DNA of 64,000 bases, taken from an uncultured Cetobacterium sp. (GTDB lineage Bacteria; Fusobacteriota; Fusobacteriia; Fusobacteriales; Fusobacteriaceae). Shown here piece by piece: positions 9,047 through 17,521 of this stretch. The translations under genes were made by a program, and so were the position numbers. Numbering within the stretch: position 1 is the stretch's first letter; each line of letters starts with the position of its first letter. The notes beneath the pieces were generated by a model, which did not search any database, was not told the DNA's origin, and saw nothing but the letters and a program-made list of their open reading frames with translations. Where the stretch lies: contig CAKOHT010000001.1 of the NCBI GenBank assembly GCA_934085975.1, positions 124,001-188,000 of the forward strand, read 5' to 3'.

Positions 9047-10456
9047 CTAAAATGGTCCATACCCTATCCAATTCGCTACGATTATAAGTATTGATCCCGT
9101 CACTATCCATATTAAAAACAATTTCCCCATATACTTCATCCAATCCTCATAGGATACATTAGCTATAGCTAAAAATCCCATCAATGCCGACGACGTTGGA
9201 AGAACATAGTTGCTAAATCCATCTCCAAAATTAAATGCTAAAACTGCTGTTTGTCTAGTCATTCCTATCATATCTGCCACTGGTAACATTATCGGCATTG
9301 TTACCGCTGCTTGACCACTTCCTGAAGTAACCAAACCATTTATAAATAATTGCATTAAAAACATCCCTATAGATTGTAACACGTGTGGTAAAGATGCTAA
9401 CATATTCCCTAAATAATAAACAGCCGTATCTAAAATTTTTCCATCATCTAATATTATAGATATTGTTCTAGCTATTCCTATTATTAAAGCTCCAAATACT
9501 AAGGCTTTTGCTCCCTGCACAAATTCTTTTGCAATCGTACTTGGTGAAAATCCATAAGCTAATCCTCCCAAAATAGCCATCCAAATAAATAGTGCAGCAC
9601 TCTGATTTAGACCCCAGTGCCATGCCGCTCCACCATATATTAGCAGTGTGAATAATCCAATTACAATTGCCAATACTAAGTAGTGCCTCTTCTCTATTTC
9701 TGGCATAGTATTTCCTTCACTCTTCATATTGTTTTCCAATTTTTCTAAATTTCTAACAACGCTTAATTCTGGATTTTTCTTTATTTTTTTAGCATAACTT
9801 AATATATAGATATTTGTTACAACTAAAAATACAACTAAACAAAAAATTCTATAACCTAATCCAGAAAACATCGGTAATCCTGCTAATGCTTGAGCAACCC
9901 CTGTTGTAAATGGGTTGAATGTTCCTGTGCTAAAACCAATAGCCCCTCCTAAAGCTACCATAGATATTCCAACTATTGCATCATATCCCATTGATCTTGC
10001 TAAAATTATTGCAACTGGTGCAAATCCAATAAATGTGTTAACTCCCATACTCATGCAAGCTATGGCAAATATTGTTGTAAAAGCTGGTATTAGGAGTTGA
10101 TCTTTATTTGAAAATACTTTAGTTACTTTAGATGTCAAAGCTTGAAACATCCCTGTTTTTATAATCACATGAAATGCTCCTCCAACAATTAAAACTAAAA
10201 ATATTATACTACTAGATTTATTTAACGCATCTACAATTTTAAATGGAATATCTAAAAAACTAACTGGTGTATTCTCTATAAAAGTAAACTGATTTGCAAC
10301 AATAACAGTTTTTCCAGTTACAGCATCTTTTTCTCTTGGAAAATTCCCTGCTGGAACTATCCAAGTTAATAATACAGCAAAAATAATTAATCCAAAAATA
10401 ATTACGTATGTATGTGGAAAGCTCATTTTATTTCCACTTTTTTCTTTTTTACTCAT
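9047..10456 (-). CDS. YfcC/DcuC-family membrane transporter
   Basis: 469 residues with about 12 membrane helices. It matches the YfcC branch of the DcuC superfamily (FPHTYVIIF opening, GVNTFIGFAPVAIILARSMGYD, SGSGQAAVTMPIMLPVADMIG). Family members are annotated as C4-dicarboxylate or basic amino acid carriers, and the true substrate is often unknown. The start ATG at 10456 follows GGAGGGTAACA. The downstream M20 hydrolase suggests uptake of an acylated amino acid or short peptide. Divergent from an RpiR regulator that probably controls it. Confidence 0.82.
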   Translation of the reverse strand: MSKKEKSGNKMSFPHTYVIIFGLIIFAVLLTWIVPAGNFPREKDAVTGKTVIVANQFTFIENTPVSFLDIPFKIVDALNKSSSIIFLVLIVGGAFHVIIKTGMFQALTSKVTKVFSNKDQLLIPAFTTIFAIACMSMGVNTFIGFAPVAIILARSMGYDAIVGISMVALGGAIGFSTGTFNPFTTGVAQALAGLPMFSGLGYRIFCLVVFLVVTNIYILSYAKKIKKNPELSVVRNLEKLENNMKSEGNTMPEIEKRHYLVLAIVIGLFTLLIYGGAAWHWGLNQSAALFIWMAILGGLAYGFSPSTIAKEFVQGAKALVFGALIIGIARTISIILDDGKILDTAVYYLGNMLASLPHVLQSIGMFLMQLFINGLVTSGSGQAAVTMPIMLPVADMIGMTRQTAVLAFNFGDGFSNYVLPTSSALMGFLAIANVSYEDWMKYMGKLFLIWIVTGSILIIVANWIGYGPF

Positions 10457-10520
10457 TGTTACCCTCCAAAATTGTTTTTTAAAAATTATTTTAATTATAA
10501 AATGTTTATTTGCATTCATA

Positions 10521-10549
10521 AATATACTACCATATCTTTTTATAGTCAA
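10521..10549 (-). promoter_or_regulatory. Promoter of yfcC-M20 operon
   Basis: TTGACT at 10549-10544, a 17-bp spacer, then TATATT at 10526-10521, minus strand. The spacer contains ATATGGTA, also present in the spacer of the divergent regulator promoter. Confidence 0.55.
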
Positions 10550-10613
10550 GTTTTTTTTGAACTATATGTACTATTTATTTATAATTTTTCCGATATTTTT
10601 TATATTTATATAT

Positions 10614-10643
10614 TTGAAAAAATATGGTAAGCTATGTTATAAA
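10614..10643 (+). promoter_or_regulatory. Promoter of the rpiR-type regulator
   Basis: TTGAAA at 10614-10619, an 18-bp spacer, then TATAAA at 10638-10643. The spacer contains ATATGGTA (10622-10629). Confidence 0.4.
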
Positions 10644-10664
10644 TAATTTTTTAAGGAGCTTATT

Positions 10665-11501
10665 ATGATTGATTCTTTACAAAAAAGAATCGCAAATAAA
10701 AGTTTAACAAAAACTGAAACTATTATTGCAGATTTCTTTCTCCATAATGAAAATAGAATATATTTTTTAACATCTAGCGACATAGCAACAGAACTACAAG
10801 TGAGTGATACCTCAGTGATTAGGTTTGTCAAATCCCTAGGTTTTAGTAATTTCAAAGAGTTTAAAGATAGCTTAAAACAACAAGTGAGTGATAAAATTCT
10901 TACTCCGTCTGAAAAATTAAGCTTAAATGAAGACCTCTTAAAAAAAAATAATCTAATTGAAACATTCACTAATTCACTCTTTAAAAATATTGAAGAAACA
11001 ATAAATATAAACTCTTATGATAAAATCTCAAAAATAATTGATATACTTTTTAAATCCAATAAAAAATATATTATAGGTTTTAAAAGTGTCTCTGGAGTAG
11101 CATCATTTTTTGGTTTACGTTTGGGATTTATTTTGCAAAATGTTATTACTCATAGCCAAAATAATTCTGAACTTATAAAAAATATAGTCGATATCCAGAA
11201 CAATGATTGTTTATTTTTGATTGCTCATCCTAAATATTCTAAAACTTACTCTCTATTGATTGAAATTGCAAAAAAAGCTGAAGCAAAAGTTATTGTTATT
11301 ACTGATAAATCTACTTCACCTATTGCTAACAGTGGAGATATTACTATATTTACAGATATCAGAGGTATCAGCTATTTTAATTCAATTATTTCAACCCAAG
11401 CACTGATAGAATTTATCTTGACTTCTATGAGTAAAAATTTAGATAATCAATCTAAAATACGATTAGCTTATATAAACGAACTTTTAAATGAGAATAAATA
11501 A
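10665..11501 (+). CDS. RpiR/MurR-family transcriptional regulator
   Basis: 278 residues. Residues 1-75 form the RpiR HTH domain (LTKTETIIADFF, then DIATELQVSDTSVIRFVKSLGFSNFKEFK). Residues of about 110-250 are a SIS sugar-phosphate binding domain (IIGFKSVSGVASFFGLRLG, LIAHPKYSKTY). Such proteins sense a phosphorylated sugar or sialic-acid-like ligand. The ATG follows AAGGAG. Its divergence from yfcC-M20 suggests that operon is the target, which would be slightly unusual for a SIS-type sensor. Confidence 0.88.
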   Translation: MIDSLQKRIANKSLTKTETIIADFFLHNENRIYFLTSSDIATELQVSDTSVIRFVKSLGFSNFKEFKDSLKQQVSDKILTPSEKLSLNEDLLKKNNLIETFTNSLFKNIEETININSYDKISKIIDILFKSNKKYIIGFKSVSGVASFFGLRLGFILQNVITHSQNNSELIKNIVDIQNNDCLFLIAHPKYSKTYSLLIEIAKKAEAKVIVITDKSTSPIANSGDITIFTDIRGISYFNSIISTQALIEFILTSMSKNLDNQSKIRLAYINELLNENK

Positions 11502-11513
11502 TTTGGAGGATTT

Positions 11514-12047
11514 ATGAAAAAACTAATACTTACAGGATTCTTACTTAGTAATCTACTTTATGCTAACTCATCACCCATAACTCAAGAAAAATTAAAAGAG
11601 CAACTTATGCCTTTACTTAAAAAGAGTAGCACTTATGAAAAGTTCAAACCAATTCTAGCCAGAGAGGGACAAATTGGAGAAACTATAAAAACTTTCACAA
11701 AAGATGGCTTAGAAACAACAAATAAAGTTACTGTTCCTAGCTATATTGTTAAAAATACAACTGACGCTAAGGAAGAATATATCGTAACAAAAGAAAAGTT
11801 TGAAAAAAGATACACTTTTTTAAAAAAAGAAAATAAAATTTGGAGTTTTTTTAAACCTATTGGAGAGATTAAAGTTGTAAAAATTAAAAATGAAGATGAT
11901 TTCTTCATTTTAGCACCTTGGGGAGAAAAAATGATTGTTAAGAAGGGGGATTTTTTGGTTTCTCCTCTTGATTATTCTGAAGTATACAGAATAGCTAACA
12001 AAGAATTTTTTGAAACATACAAACCAAAAGAAAGATTACAAAAATAA
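11514..12047 (+). CDS. Exported protein with PGDYG-like domain
   Basis: 177 residues with a signal peptide (residues 1-18, cleavage near LLYANS). The C-terminal part, KKGDFLVSPLDYSEVYRIANKEF, resembles the PGDYG domain (normally PGDYLV...YRI...F..TY), whose function is unknown. ATG after GGAGG, 12 nt behind the RpiR gene, so probably cotranscribed with it. Assignment to that family is from memory of the motif and moderate. Confidence 0.6.
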   Translation: MKKLILTGFLLSNLLYANSSPITQEKLKEQLMPLLKKSSTYEKFKPILAREGQIGETIKTFTKDGLETTNKVTVPSYIVKNTTDAKEEYIVTKEKFEKRYTFLKKENKIWSFFKPIGEIKVVKIKNEDDFFILAPWGEKMIVKKGDFLVSPLDYSEVYRIANKEFFETYKPKERLQK

Positions 12048-12068
12048 ATTTTAAAGAGGTGATTTTTT

Positions 12069-12626
12069 ATGTGGAAAAATTTAGGACCCCTTGTAGCTTT
12101 ATACCCTACTCCTACAGTTGTTGTTGGTATGATTGATGAATACGAAAAAGTCAATTGGATTAATATTGCTCATGTTGGAATTATTGGTACTGACTCTATT
12201 ATGTTAAGCATCAAAAAAACTCATTTTAGCAACGAAATTATCAAGGATAAATTTGCAGTTTCTGTTAATATTGTTACAGAAGATATCCTTAAAGCTACTG
12301 ATTTTGTTGGAATTGTTAGCGGACGAAAGGTCGATAAATCGAATGTTTTTGATTACACTATGGGAATTAGAAATGTTCCTATGATAAATCAATCTCCTGT
12401 TGTAATGGAATGTGAAGTGACTGACAACTACGAAACAAAAGAACATAATCAATATATTTTAAAAGTTCGACATACACATATAAAGTCTGAGATTTTGGAT
12501 TCTAAAGGAAATATTAATTACGATATTTTAAAACCTATTCTTTTTGAAATGTCTACTAAATCTTACTATAAATTAGGAGATAAAGTAGGAGAATGTTGGA
12601 AAATAGGTGAAGATTTTTCAAAATAA
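12069..12626 (+). CDS. Flavin reductase-like (split-barrel FMN) protein
   Basis: 185 residues with the flavin-reductase-like fold: LVALYPTPTVVVGMIDE (strand pair), VNWINIAHVGIIGTDSIMLSI, a central SVNIVTED and the turn DFVGIVSGRKVDKS. These proteins bind FMN and typically reduce flavin or act as small oxidoreductases. ATG at 12069 after AAAGAGGTGATTTTTT. It converges on the FMN-binding protein at 12648. Confidence 0.83.
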   Translation: MWKNLGPLVALYPTPTVVVGMIDEYEKVNWINIAHVGIIGTDSIMLSIKKTHFSNEIIKDKFAVSVNIVTEDILKATDFVGIVSGRKVDKSNVFDYTMGIRNVPMINQSPVVMECEVTDNYETKEHNQYILKVRHTHIKSEILDSKGNINYDILKPILFEMSTKSYYKLGDKVGECWKIGEDFSK

Positions 12627-12649
12627 AAAAGCCCTGATGGGCTTTTTTT
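12625..12649. terminator. Bidirectional intrinsic terminator
   Basis: AAAAAAGCCC-TGAT-GGGCTTTTTTT between converging genes. Confidence 0.9.
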
Positions 12650-13157
12650 ATTTTTTAAATGTTTCCTTGTTAGCTTCAAAAGCTCTAAGAGTATTTCTAA
12701 GCTCCCCATTTACACTATTTGCATGGAATGTTGATCCTGCTAAAGAATCAACTGGTAGCTCTTCTCCAGTTTTTCCAACATATTTATCTATCCACTCTTT
12801 TTCATTTACATTTGGATGCTTCGCATTTGCATCTGGCAAAGAGAATCCTAATAATTTCCCTTCTGGTGAAATGATTGTTATTAGTGCCTCATGCTTATTA
12901 TACGATTTAATATGTGTTAATCCAACGTAAGCAACTATTTTCCCTCCTTTTTCAATTGGAGTAAAATTATAATATCCTAAGTTCGGTGCTTCGTAGATTT
13001 CTCCCAGCTTATCGTAAGTAATCCCGGTATTTTCTATTGCTTTTTGAATTTGAGGAGTATAGTTCTCTATTGAATATTTAGATAAATCCTCTGATTTCGC
13101 TTTATAAGCTAAAGCTAATTGTGATACACAAAAAATCATTAATAGTACTTTTTTCAT
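12648..13157 (-). CDS. Exported FMN-binding domain protein
   Basis: 169 residues: a signal peptide (1-18, ending ALAYK) then an FMN_bind domain like that of RnfG/NqrC. The motif DSLAGSTFHANSV near residue 150 fits the covalent flavinylation site (D-x-x-x-G-S/A-T) modified by ApbE, with Thr as the attachment residue. The mature protein would carry FMN outside the inner membrane. The ATG at 13157 is set by GGAGG 5 nt upstream; a second ATG 12 nt earlier precedes that site. No Rnf/Nqr genes are nearby. Confidence 0.8.
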   Translation of the reverse strand: MKKVLLMIFCVSQLALAYKAKSEDLSKYSIENYTPQIQKAIENTGITYDKLGEIYEAPNLGYYNFTPIEKGGKIVAYVGLTHIKSYNKHEALITIISPEGKLLGFSLPDANAKHPNVNEKEWIDKYVGKTGEELPVDSLAGSTFHANSVNGELRNTLRAFEANKETFKK

Positions 13158-13236
13158 TTTTTCCTCCAATTTTTGATATGATATGAACTATTATAGCATA
13201 GTAAAAAACAAATTATAATTTTAGATTTTTTTCTTT

Positions 13237-14646
13237 TTACATACTCATCTCGCTTATCTCTTTATTTACCTTGATATTTTTTATTCCAATAGCTACTAGT
13301 GCTAATACAAAACTTAAAGCCCCTATACTATATACAATATACATATTTTCTAATCTTAATCCTTCAGGTGCTGCTAAAAAATAACAAGTAATCATACCTG
13401 TCATGAAAGCCGCAGGAATTCCAGCTATCCAATAATTTTTTCTTTTTTCTATAAGATAATACGTACATGTCCATAATCCCAATGTTGCTAAAAGCTGATT
13501 TGTAGATGCAACATATCTCCAAAGAGTATTGAATCCAATTTGTGATAAGAAACCAGCTAGCAAAAATAGAGGGATTGCAACTAACAATCTATTTTTTAGT
13601 GAACTTTGATTATAATTTAAAACCTCTGCAATTGTAACTCTTGCGCTTCTAAAAGCTGTATCTCCAGTTGTGATTGGTAGAGCAATTAACCCAAACAATG
13701 TGAACAACAATCCATATTTACCTAAAAGTCCTGTTATCATTTTGCTAACAGCTACCATTCCTCCTCCACTAACAGCTAATCCTTCTACACCATTAAAAAA
13801 ACCTAAAGAGATTGCCGCCCATGTTAAAGCTACAAATCCCTCTAAATACATAGCTGCCATAAATGATTTTCTTCCGTCTTTTTCACACTTTAGACATCTT
13901 GCTACCAACACAGATTGTGTTGAATGAAATCCAGATATTGCTCCACAGGAAATGACAACAAACATATATGGAAATATTGGAAGTTTTTTAGGATGCAAGT
14001 TTCCAAAAGTTATCTCTGGTATTTTTACACCTTTTACTAACATTGCTCCAATCAATAAAAACATCATTAAAACTAAAGCTCCCGCAAATAATGGATACAC
14101 CCTCCCTATAATTTTATCAATAGGTAGTAGTGTCGCTACTATATAATACCCTACAATTAATACTAACCATAGTTCTTTATTAACTCCTGTAAATGATTGT
14201 AAAATCTCTGCTGGACCTGTTACGAATGCAACTCCAACAATAACTAAAAGTAGAACTAAAAAATATTTGGCAAAGACTTTTGCTTTATTTCCTAGATATT
14301 TTCCAATCAACTCTTGCATATTTTCACCATTATTTCTCATGGAAATCATTCCTGTATAATAATCATGAACTGCTCCTGCAAAAATAGTTCCAAATACAAT
14401 CCACAAAAAAGATGAGCTCCCCCACATGGCACCTGCCACAGCTCCAGTAATTGGTCCAAGTCCAGCTATATTTAAAAATTGAACCAAAAAACTTTTAATC
14501 CAGTTCATCTGTACAAAGTCTACTCCGTCAGCTTTTGCTAATGCTGGTGTCTCTCTATCATCTATAGCAAAATTCCTTTCTAAATATTTTCCATAAGTTA
14601 AATATGCCACTATTAAAATAACCACACCCATAATATAACTTTTCAT
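13237..14646 (-). CDS. cstA: CstA-family carbon starvation/peptide or pyruvate transporter
   Basis: 469 residues, shorter than E. coli CstA and typical of the compact CstA proteins of anaerobes. Many membrane helices. The signatures QFLNIAGLGPITGAVAGAMWG and ISCGAISGFHSTQS are characteristic, with TGDTAFRSARVTIAE later. Characterised relatives import pyruvate or peptides. ATG after AAAGGAGGGG. A leader of about 200 nt precedes it. Confidence 0.9.
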   Translation of the reverse strand: MKSYIMGVVILIVAYLTYGKYLERNFAIDDRETPALAKADGVDFVQMNWIKSFLVQFLNIAGLGPITGAVAGAMWGSSSFLWIVFGTIFAGAVHDYYTGMISMRNNGENMQELIGKYLGNKAKVFAKYFLVLLLVIVGVAFVTGPAEILQSFTGVNKELWLVLIVGYYIVATLLPIDKIIGRVYPLFAGALVLMMFLLIGAMLVKGVKIPEITFGNLHPKKLPIFPYMFVVISCGAISGFHSTQSVLVARCLKCEKDGRKSFMAAMYLEGFVALTWAAISLGFFNGVEGLAVSGGGMVAVSKMITGLLGKYGLLFTLFGLIALPITTGDTAFRSARVTIAEVLNYNQSSLKNRLLVAIPLFLLAGFLSQIGFNTLWRYVASTNQLLATLGLWTCTYYLIEKRKNYWIAGIPAAFMTGMITCYFLAAPEGLRLENMYIVYSIGALSFVLALVAIGIKNIKVNKEISEMSM

Positions 14647-14873
14647 AGATTATCCCCTCCTTTTATTAACCAACAATTAACTACCTACTATATTTTTCAT
14701 CTTCACCTTTAACTATTAAAAACTTTTCTCAAATTCTTGTAGATTTACCCCAAGTTAATTGCACTCTCTGAAAACTAATAGTCCTATTCCCCCCTTTCTA
14801 GGTTGTTTATTCTTGTAATTTCTAAATTTCCTTTTATAAATTTCCTTTAATTTAAAGTATATAATTTAAATAT
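14647..14873 (-). other. cstA leader/intergenic region
   Basis: About 225 nt with no gene that I can support. On the minus strand it is purine-rich, with a G-run (near 14799-14804) and a short AATAG/CTATT hairpin. I compared it by eye with the T-box, SAM, THF and ZTP riboswitch cores and found no match. Confidence 0.4.
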
Positions 14874-14909
14874 AAAAAGCTTGATTCTCTAATGGAAATC
14901 AAGCTTTTT
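14874..14909. terminator. Intrinsic terminator
   Basis: AAAAAGCTTGATT and AATCAAGCTTTTT, 13-bp perfect stem with a 10-nt loop. On the minus strand it ends transcription from the S66 peptidase region ahead of the cstA leader. Confidence 0.85.
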
Positions 14910-14955
14910 ATATTTAAAAATTTATTATTGCAAAGATATATAGCAATCTAACATC

Positions 14956-15130
14956 TCATTCGTTTCTTTCATAACTTAAAGAAACAAAATCAAAATTCTC
15001 TCCTGTCGTATGTGTCTTATCTAGAACTACATGATACTCTACCTTTTAAAAAGCCTCTAAATGTTTTCCTAAACTTTTTACTTGTTCCTTCTGACACTGT
15101 TCTTAATTCATCTAGTTTTAATTTTTTTTG
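14956..15130 (-). pseudogene. Remnant of an esterase-like C-terminus
   Basis: On the minus strand two frames together read EQVKSLGKHLEAF (from 15087), then after a stop/frameshift near 15050 KVEYHVVLDKTHTTGENFD... to a stop at 14956. The pattern (a helix with LxxHL, then a beta-strand and a loop with a histidine after acid/Lys) resembles the C-terminal end of PF00756-type putative esterases (IroE/Fes-like). No start or N-terminal part remains; the fragment abuts the end of the S66 peptidase gene. Identity is tentative; that it is decayed coding sequence is more certain. Confidence 0.4.
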
Positions 15131-15155
15131 ATTAATCTCATCAAAAATATTTTTC

Positions 15156-16139
15156 TCAATAGTTCTTTTCTATTTTAATCTTAACCTCGCCATTTTTTGC
15201 TACTAAATTCATTATAGCATTTTGAGGAATACATATACTAGGAATTGTATGTCCACAATCAAAATTATAAATTATAGGATAATCTCTTTTACCAACAATC
15301 TCATCTATAAGCTCCTCATATTTCAAACCTGAATTTTTATTGTTGTATATTTCTGGTTTACTAAAAATTAAACCTTTTAAATTATCAAAAATTTTATAGA
15401 GTTTTAAAGCATTTAGACTTCTCTCTTCTAGAGTTATAGTAGCATCTTCATCCTCTAAAACCAGAATACAATTTTTTAAATTGGGAATAAAATCACTGCC
15501 AAAAAGTGTAACAAACGTTTCTATATTTACAACAATAACTCGTCCTCTTGCTTCCCCTTCATTTAAAATCTTCCAACCATCATTTTTTTCATATAACCTC
15601 TCATTTTTCCACTCTTCGGTTAAAGCATTTAAAAGTTGATTCGACCATTTTTCAGGAGGTATCAAATCATAACTTTTTTCAATTAAAGCCTGAAAAAAAC
15701 TACTTTCCCCAAATATATTTTTAGAATGATATTCACCAAAAGTTGGGATTAGTGATGCTCCATATATAATAGAAAAATTTGTTTTCTCTAAAAATGCCAT
15801 TTGAAGAGCTGTTATATCACTATATCCACACAGAATTTTTTTAATATTTTTTATTTTATCAAAATCTAAGTATGGAAGTAAACTAGCACTATTATAACCT
15901 CCAATAACAGGCATTAAAATATCAATATCTTCATCTAAAATTAAATTCATTAATTCATTAGCTCTCTCTTTTCCAGAGGCAGTTCGATATCCTTGAAAGT
16001 TTTCATTTTGAATTAAATTTCCCTCTTTTACATTAAATCCCAATTCTAATAACCTAGATTTAGCATATTTATATTTTGATGCAAATAAAATATGAGCAGG
16101 ACTTGATGGAGCAAAAATTCCTATTGTCATTTTTTTCAT
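15156..16139 (-). CDS. S66 family serine carboxypeptidase (MccF-like / LD-carboxypeptidase)
   Basis: 327 residues. The start, IGIFAPSSPAH, and the nucleophile motif CGYSDITAL (Ser at about 108) are S66 hallmarks. The Glu and His of the triad fall in LVLEDED and in FDCGHT. The length and the LEDEDATITLEERSLNAL region resemble the MccF branch, which cleaves microcin C-type aminoacyl-nucleotides, rather than classical LdcA, which trims tetrapeptides in peptidoglycan; the branch assignment is uncertain. ATG at 16139 after GGGGGAG. It sits between two pseudogene fragments. Confidence 0.82.
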   Translation of the reverse strand: MKKMTIGIFAPSSPAHILFASKYKYAKSRLLELGFNVKEGNLIQNENFQGYRTASGKERANELMNLILDEDIDILMPVIGGYNSASLLPYLDFDKIKNIKKILCGYSDITALQMAFLEKTNFSIIYGASLIPTFGEYHSKNIFGESSFFQALIEKSYDLIPPEKWSNQLLNALTEEWKNERLYEKNDGWKILNEGEARGRVIVVNIETFVTLFGSDFIPNLKNCILVLEDEDATITLEERSLNALKLYKIFDNLKGLIFSKPEIYNNKNSGLKYEELIDEIVGKRDYPIIYNFDCGHTIPSICIPQNAIMNLVAKNGEVKIKIEKNY

Positions 16140-16144
16140 TAATC

Positions 16145-16339
16145 TCCCCCTTTACATTTATACAGAGTAATAAACCATCTTGAAGAAAATATCTTTTCAT
16201 CCTTTCAATATTATTTCTCTTCTTCTAACCTTTCTTTTGAATCTACCGCTAAAAAATTTGTTTCATCAGAAGATTGAAATAATAAATCATAAATTACTTG
16301 AGCATCTTTAATTGTCGCCAATCTAACTTGAATTTTCAT
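16145..16339 (-). pseudogene. GNAT acetyltransferase N-terminal remnant
   Basis: ATG at 16339 after GGAGGAG opens a 42-codon frame, MKIQVRLATIKDAQVIYDLL and on, typical of a GNAT N-terminus. It hits TAA at 16211. One frame over, the reading continues as RNNIERMKRYFLQDGLLLCI, fitting the next GNAT helix and strand. The remnant then runs into the ribosome site and start of the S66 peptidase gene, so the rest of the acetyltransferase has been lost. One frameshift plus truncation. Confidence 0.65.
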
Positions 16340-16499
16340 TTTTTACTCCTCCAACAAATATTATTAAGTTATCTTTTTATCCTACAACATCATAAAAAAA
16401 CTGAAAATAAAACTATCAATCCACATTGGTGTATTCTCTTTTATATATTATTAATTCAAACTTCTAATAAATTAAGTTCTTTTAAATGCAGTCGTATTT

Positions 16500-16550
16500 T
16501 TAGAAGCTCTCGCTTCAAGAACGAGACATTCTAAGTAGGGTGTAGTTCAC
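16500..16550 (+). mobile_element. Possible right-end remnant of an IS200/IS605-type element
   Basis: A 13-bp imperfect inverted repeat (16500-16512 with 16522-16534, two mismatches, loop CTTCAAGAA) is followed 7 nt later by GTAGTTCAC. A subterminal hairpin followed by that motif is what I know from right ends of IS200/IS605 (tnpB) elements. One frame through the hairpin reads FLEALASRTRHSK then stop, as expected for a TnpB tail. No transposase body remains. The rest of 16340-16624 shows nothing I can name. Confidence 0.35.
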
Positions 16551-16624
16551 TATAACATTATATCCATTAAATATAAAAGGAAATTTATTTTTTTTGAGAA
16601 TTAACTATTACAGAGGTGATTTTT

Positions 16625-17503
16625 ATGGTAGAACACGATAAAAAATTTTTAGCACAAGTTATATATACTTTTACAAACGAAGAATTTTTAGTAAATTTAA
16701 CAAATAGCTTAATTATATTTCTTTTTCGATTCACCATTGCCTTATTATTTTTTATAGTCGGTCGAAAACTTGTAAAGAGTTTTCTATCTAGATACTATAA
16801 AACTCATGCGTTTAAGGCAATCGATTCTTCTTTTAAAACCTTTTTATCTTCAATTATCGATACCGGTTCCATTATTATACTTATTATTATTTCACTACTT
16901 ATAATTGGATTTCAACATACGTCTCTAATAGCTTTTCTTGGAAGTATTGGAATAGGTATAGGATTAGCTTTAAAAGACAATCTTTCAAATTTTGTTGGTG
17001 GATTAATTATTTTAGTTTTTAAAACTTATTCTGTTGATGATGAAGTAGAAATAATTGGTAACTATGGCATTATTTCATCTATTGATGTCTTCTCCACTAC
17101 TATCGTCACTTTTAATGATGACATTGTTACTATACCAAATGGAAATATTATAAATAATCAAGTTATTAACTATTCAAAAACACCAAATAGAAGAATGAAA
17201 GTCGTGGTATCCGTAGCATATGATACAAATATTGATCAAGTTTTTCAAATTTTAAATGATTTAGTTAAAAATAACGAAAATATATTAAAAACTCCAGCCC
17301 CTTTTATAAATATAGAAAAATATAACAGTAGCTCTATTGATATCGCATTAAAAGTTTGGACTAAAAATGAAGTCTATTGGAGTACATATTTTACTATTTT
17401 AAAAAATATCAAACCTGCATTCGATTCACTCAACATTGTTATACCATTCCCACAAATGGACATTCATATTAAGCATCAAAATCTATATAATAAAAGCAGC
17501 TGA
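16625..17503 (+). CDS. MscS-family mechanosensitive channel
   Basis: 292 residues. Three membrane helices (about 28-48, 70-95, 100-120) end in the pore-lining GSIGIGIGLALKDNLSNFVGG, followed by the beta domain (DDEVEIIGNYGIISSIDVFSTTI, VTIPNGNIINNQVINYS) and an alpha/beta C-terminus. It releases solutes on hypo-osmotic shock. ATG at 16625 after GAGGTGAT; a GTG 9 nt upstream is part of the ribosome site. The stop codon lies inside the terminator stem. Confidence 0.93.
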   Translation: MVEHDKKFLAQVIYTFTNEEFLVNLTNSLIIFLFRFTIALLFFIVGRKLVKSFLSRYYKTHAFKAIDSSFKTFLSSIIDTGSIIILIIISLLIIGFQHTSLIAFLGSIGIGIGLALKDNLSNFVGGLIILVFKTYSVDDEVEIIGNYGIISSIDVFSTTIVTFNDDIVTIPNGNIINNQVINYSKTPNRRMKVVVSVAYDTNIDQVFQILNDLVKNNENILKTPAPFINIEKYNSSSIDIALKVWTKNEVYWSTYFTILKNIKPAFDSLNIVIPFPQMDIHIKHQNLYNKSS

Positions 17504-17521
17504 ACTAATTCAGCTGCTTTT
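17492..17521. terminator. Bidirectional intrinsic terminator
   Basis: AAAAGCAGCTGAA-CTAA-TTCAGCTGCTTTT, a perfect 13-bp stem that overlaps the mscS stop codon. Confidence 0.92.

Noticed and set aside
16298..16534. Plus-strand open frame of 78 codons
   Set aside because: It starts inside the GNAT remnant without a ribosome site and shows no family pattern; its tail coincides with the possible element end.
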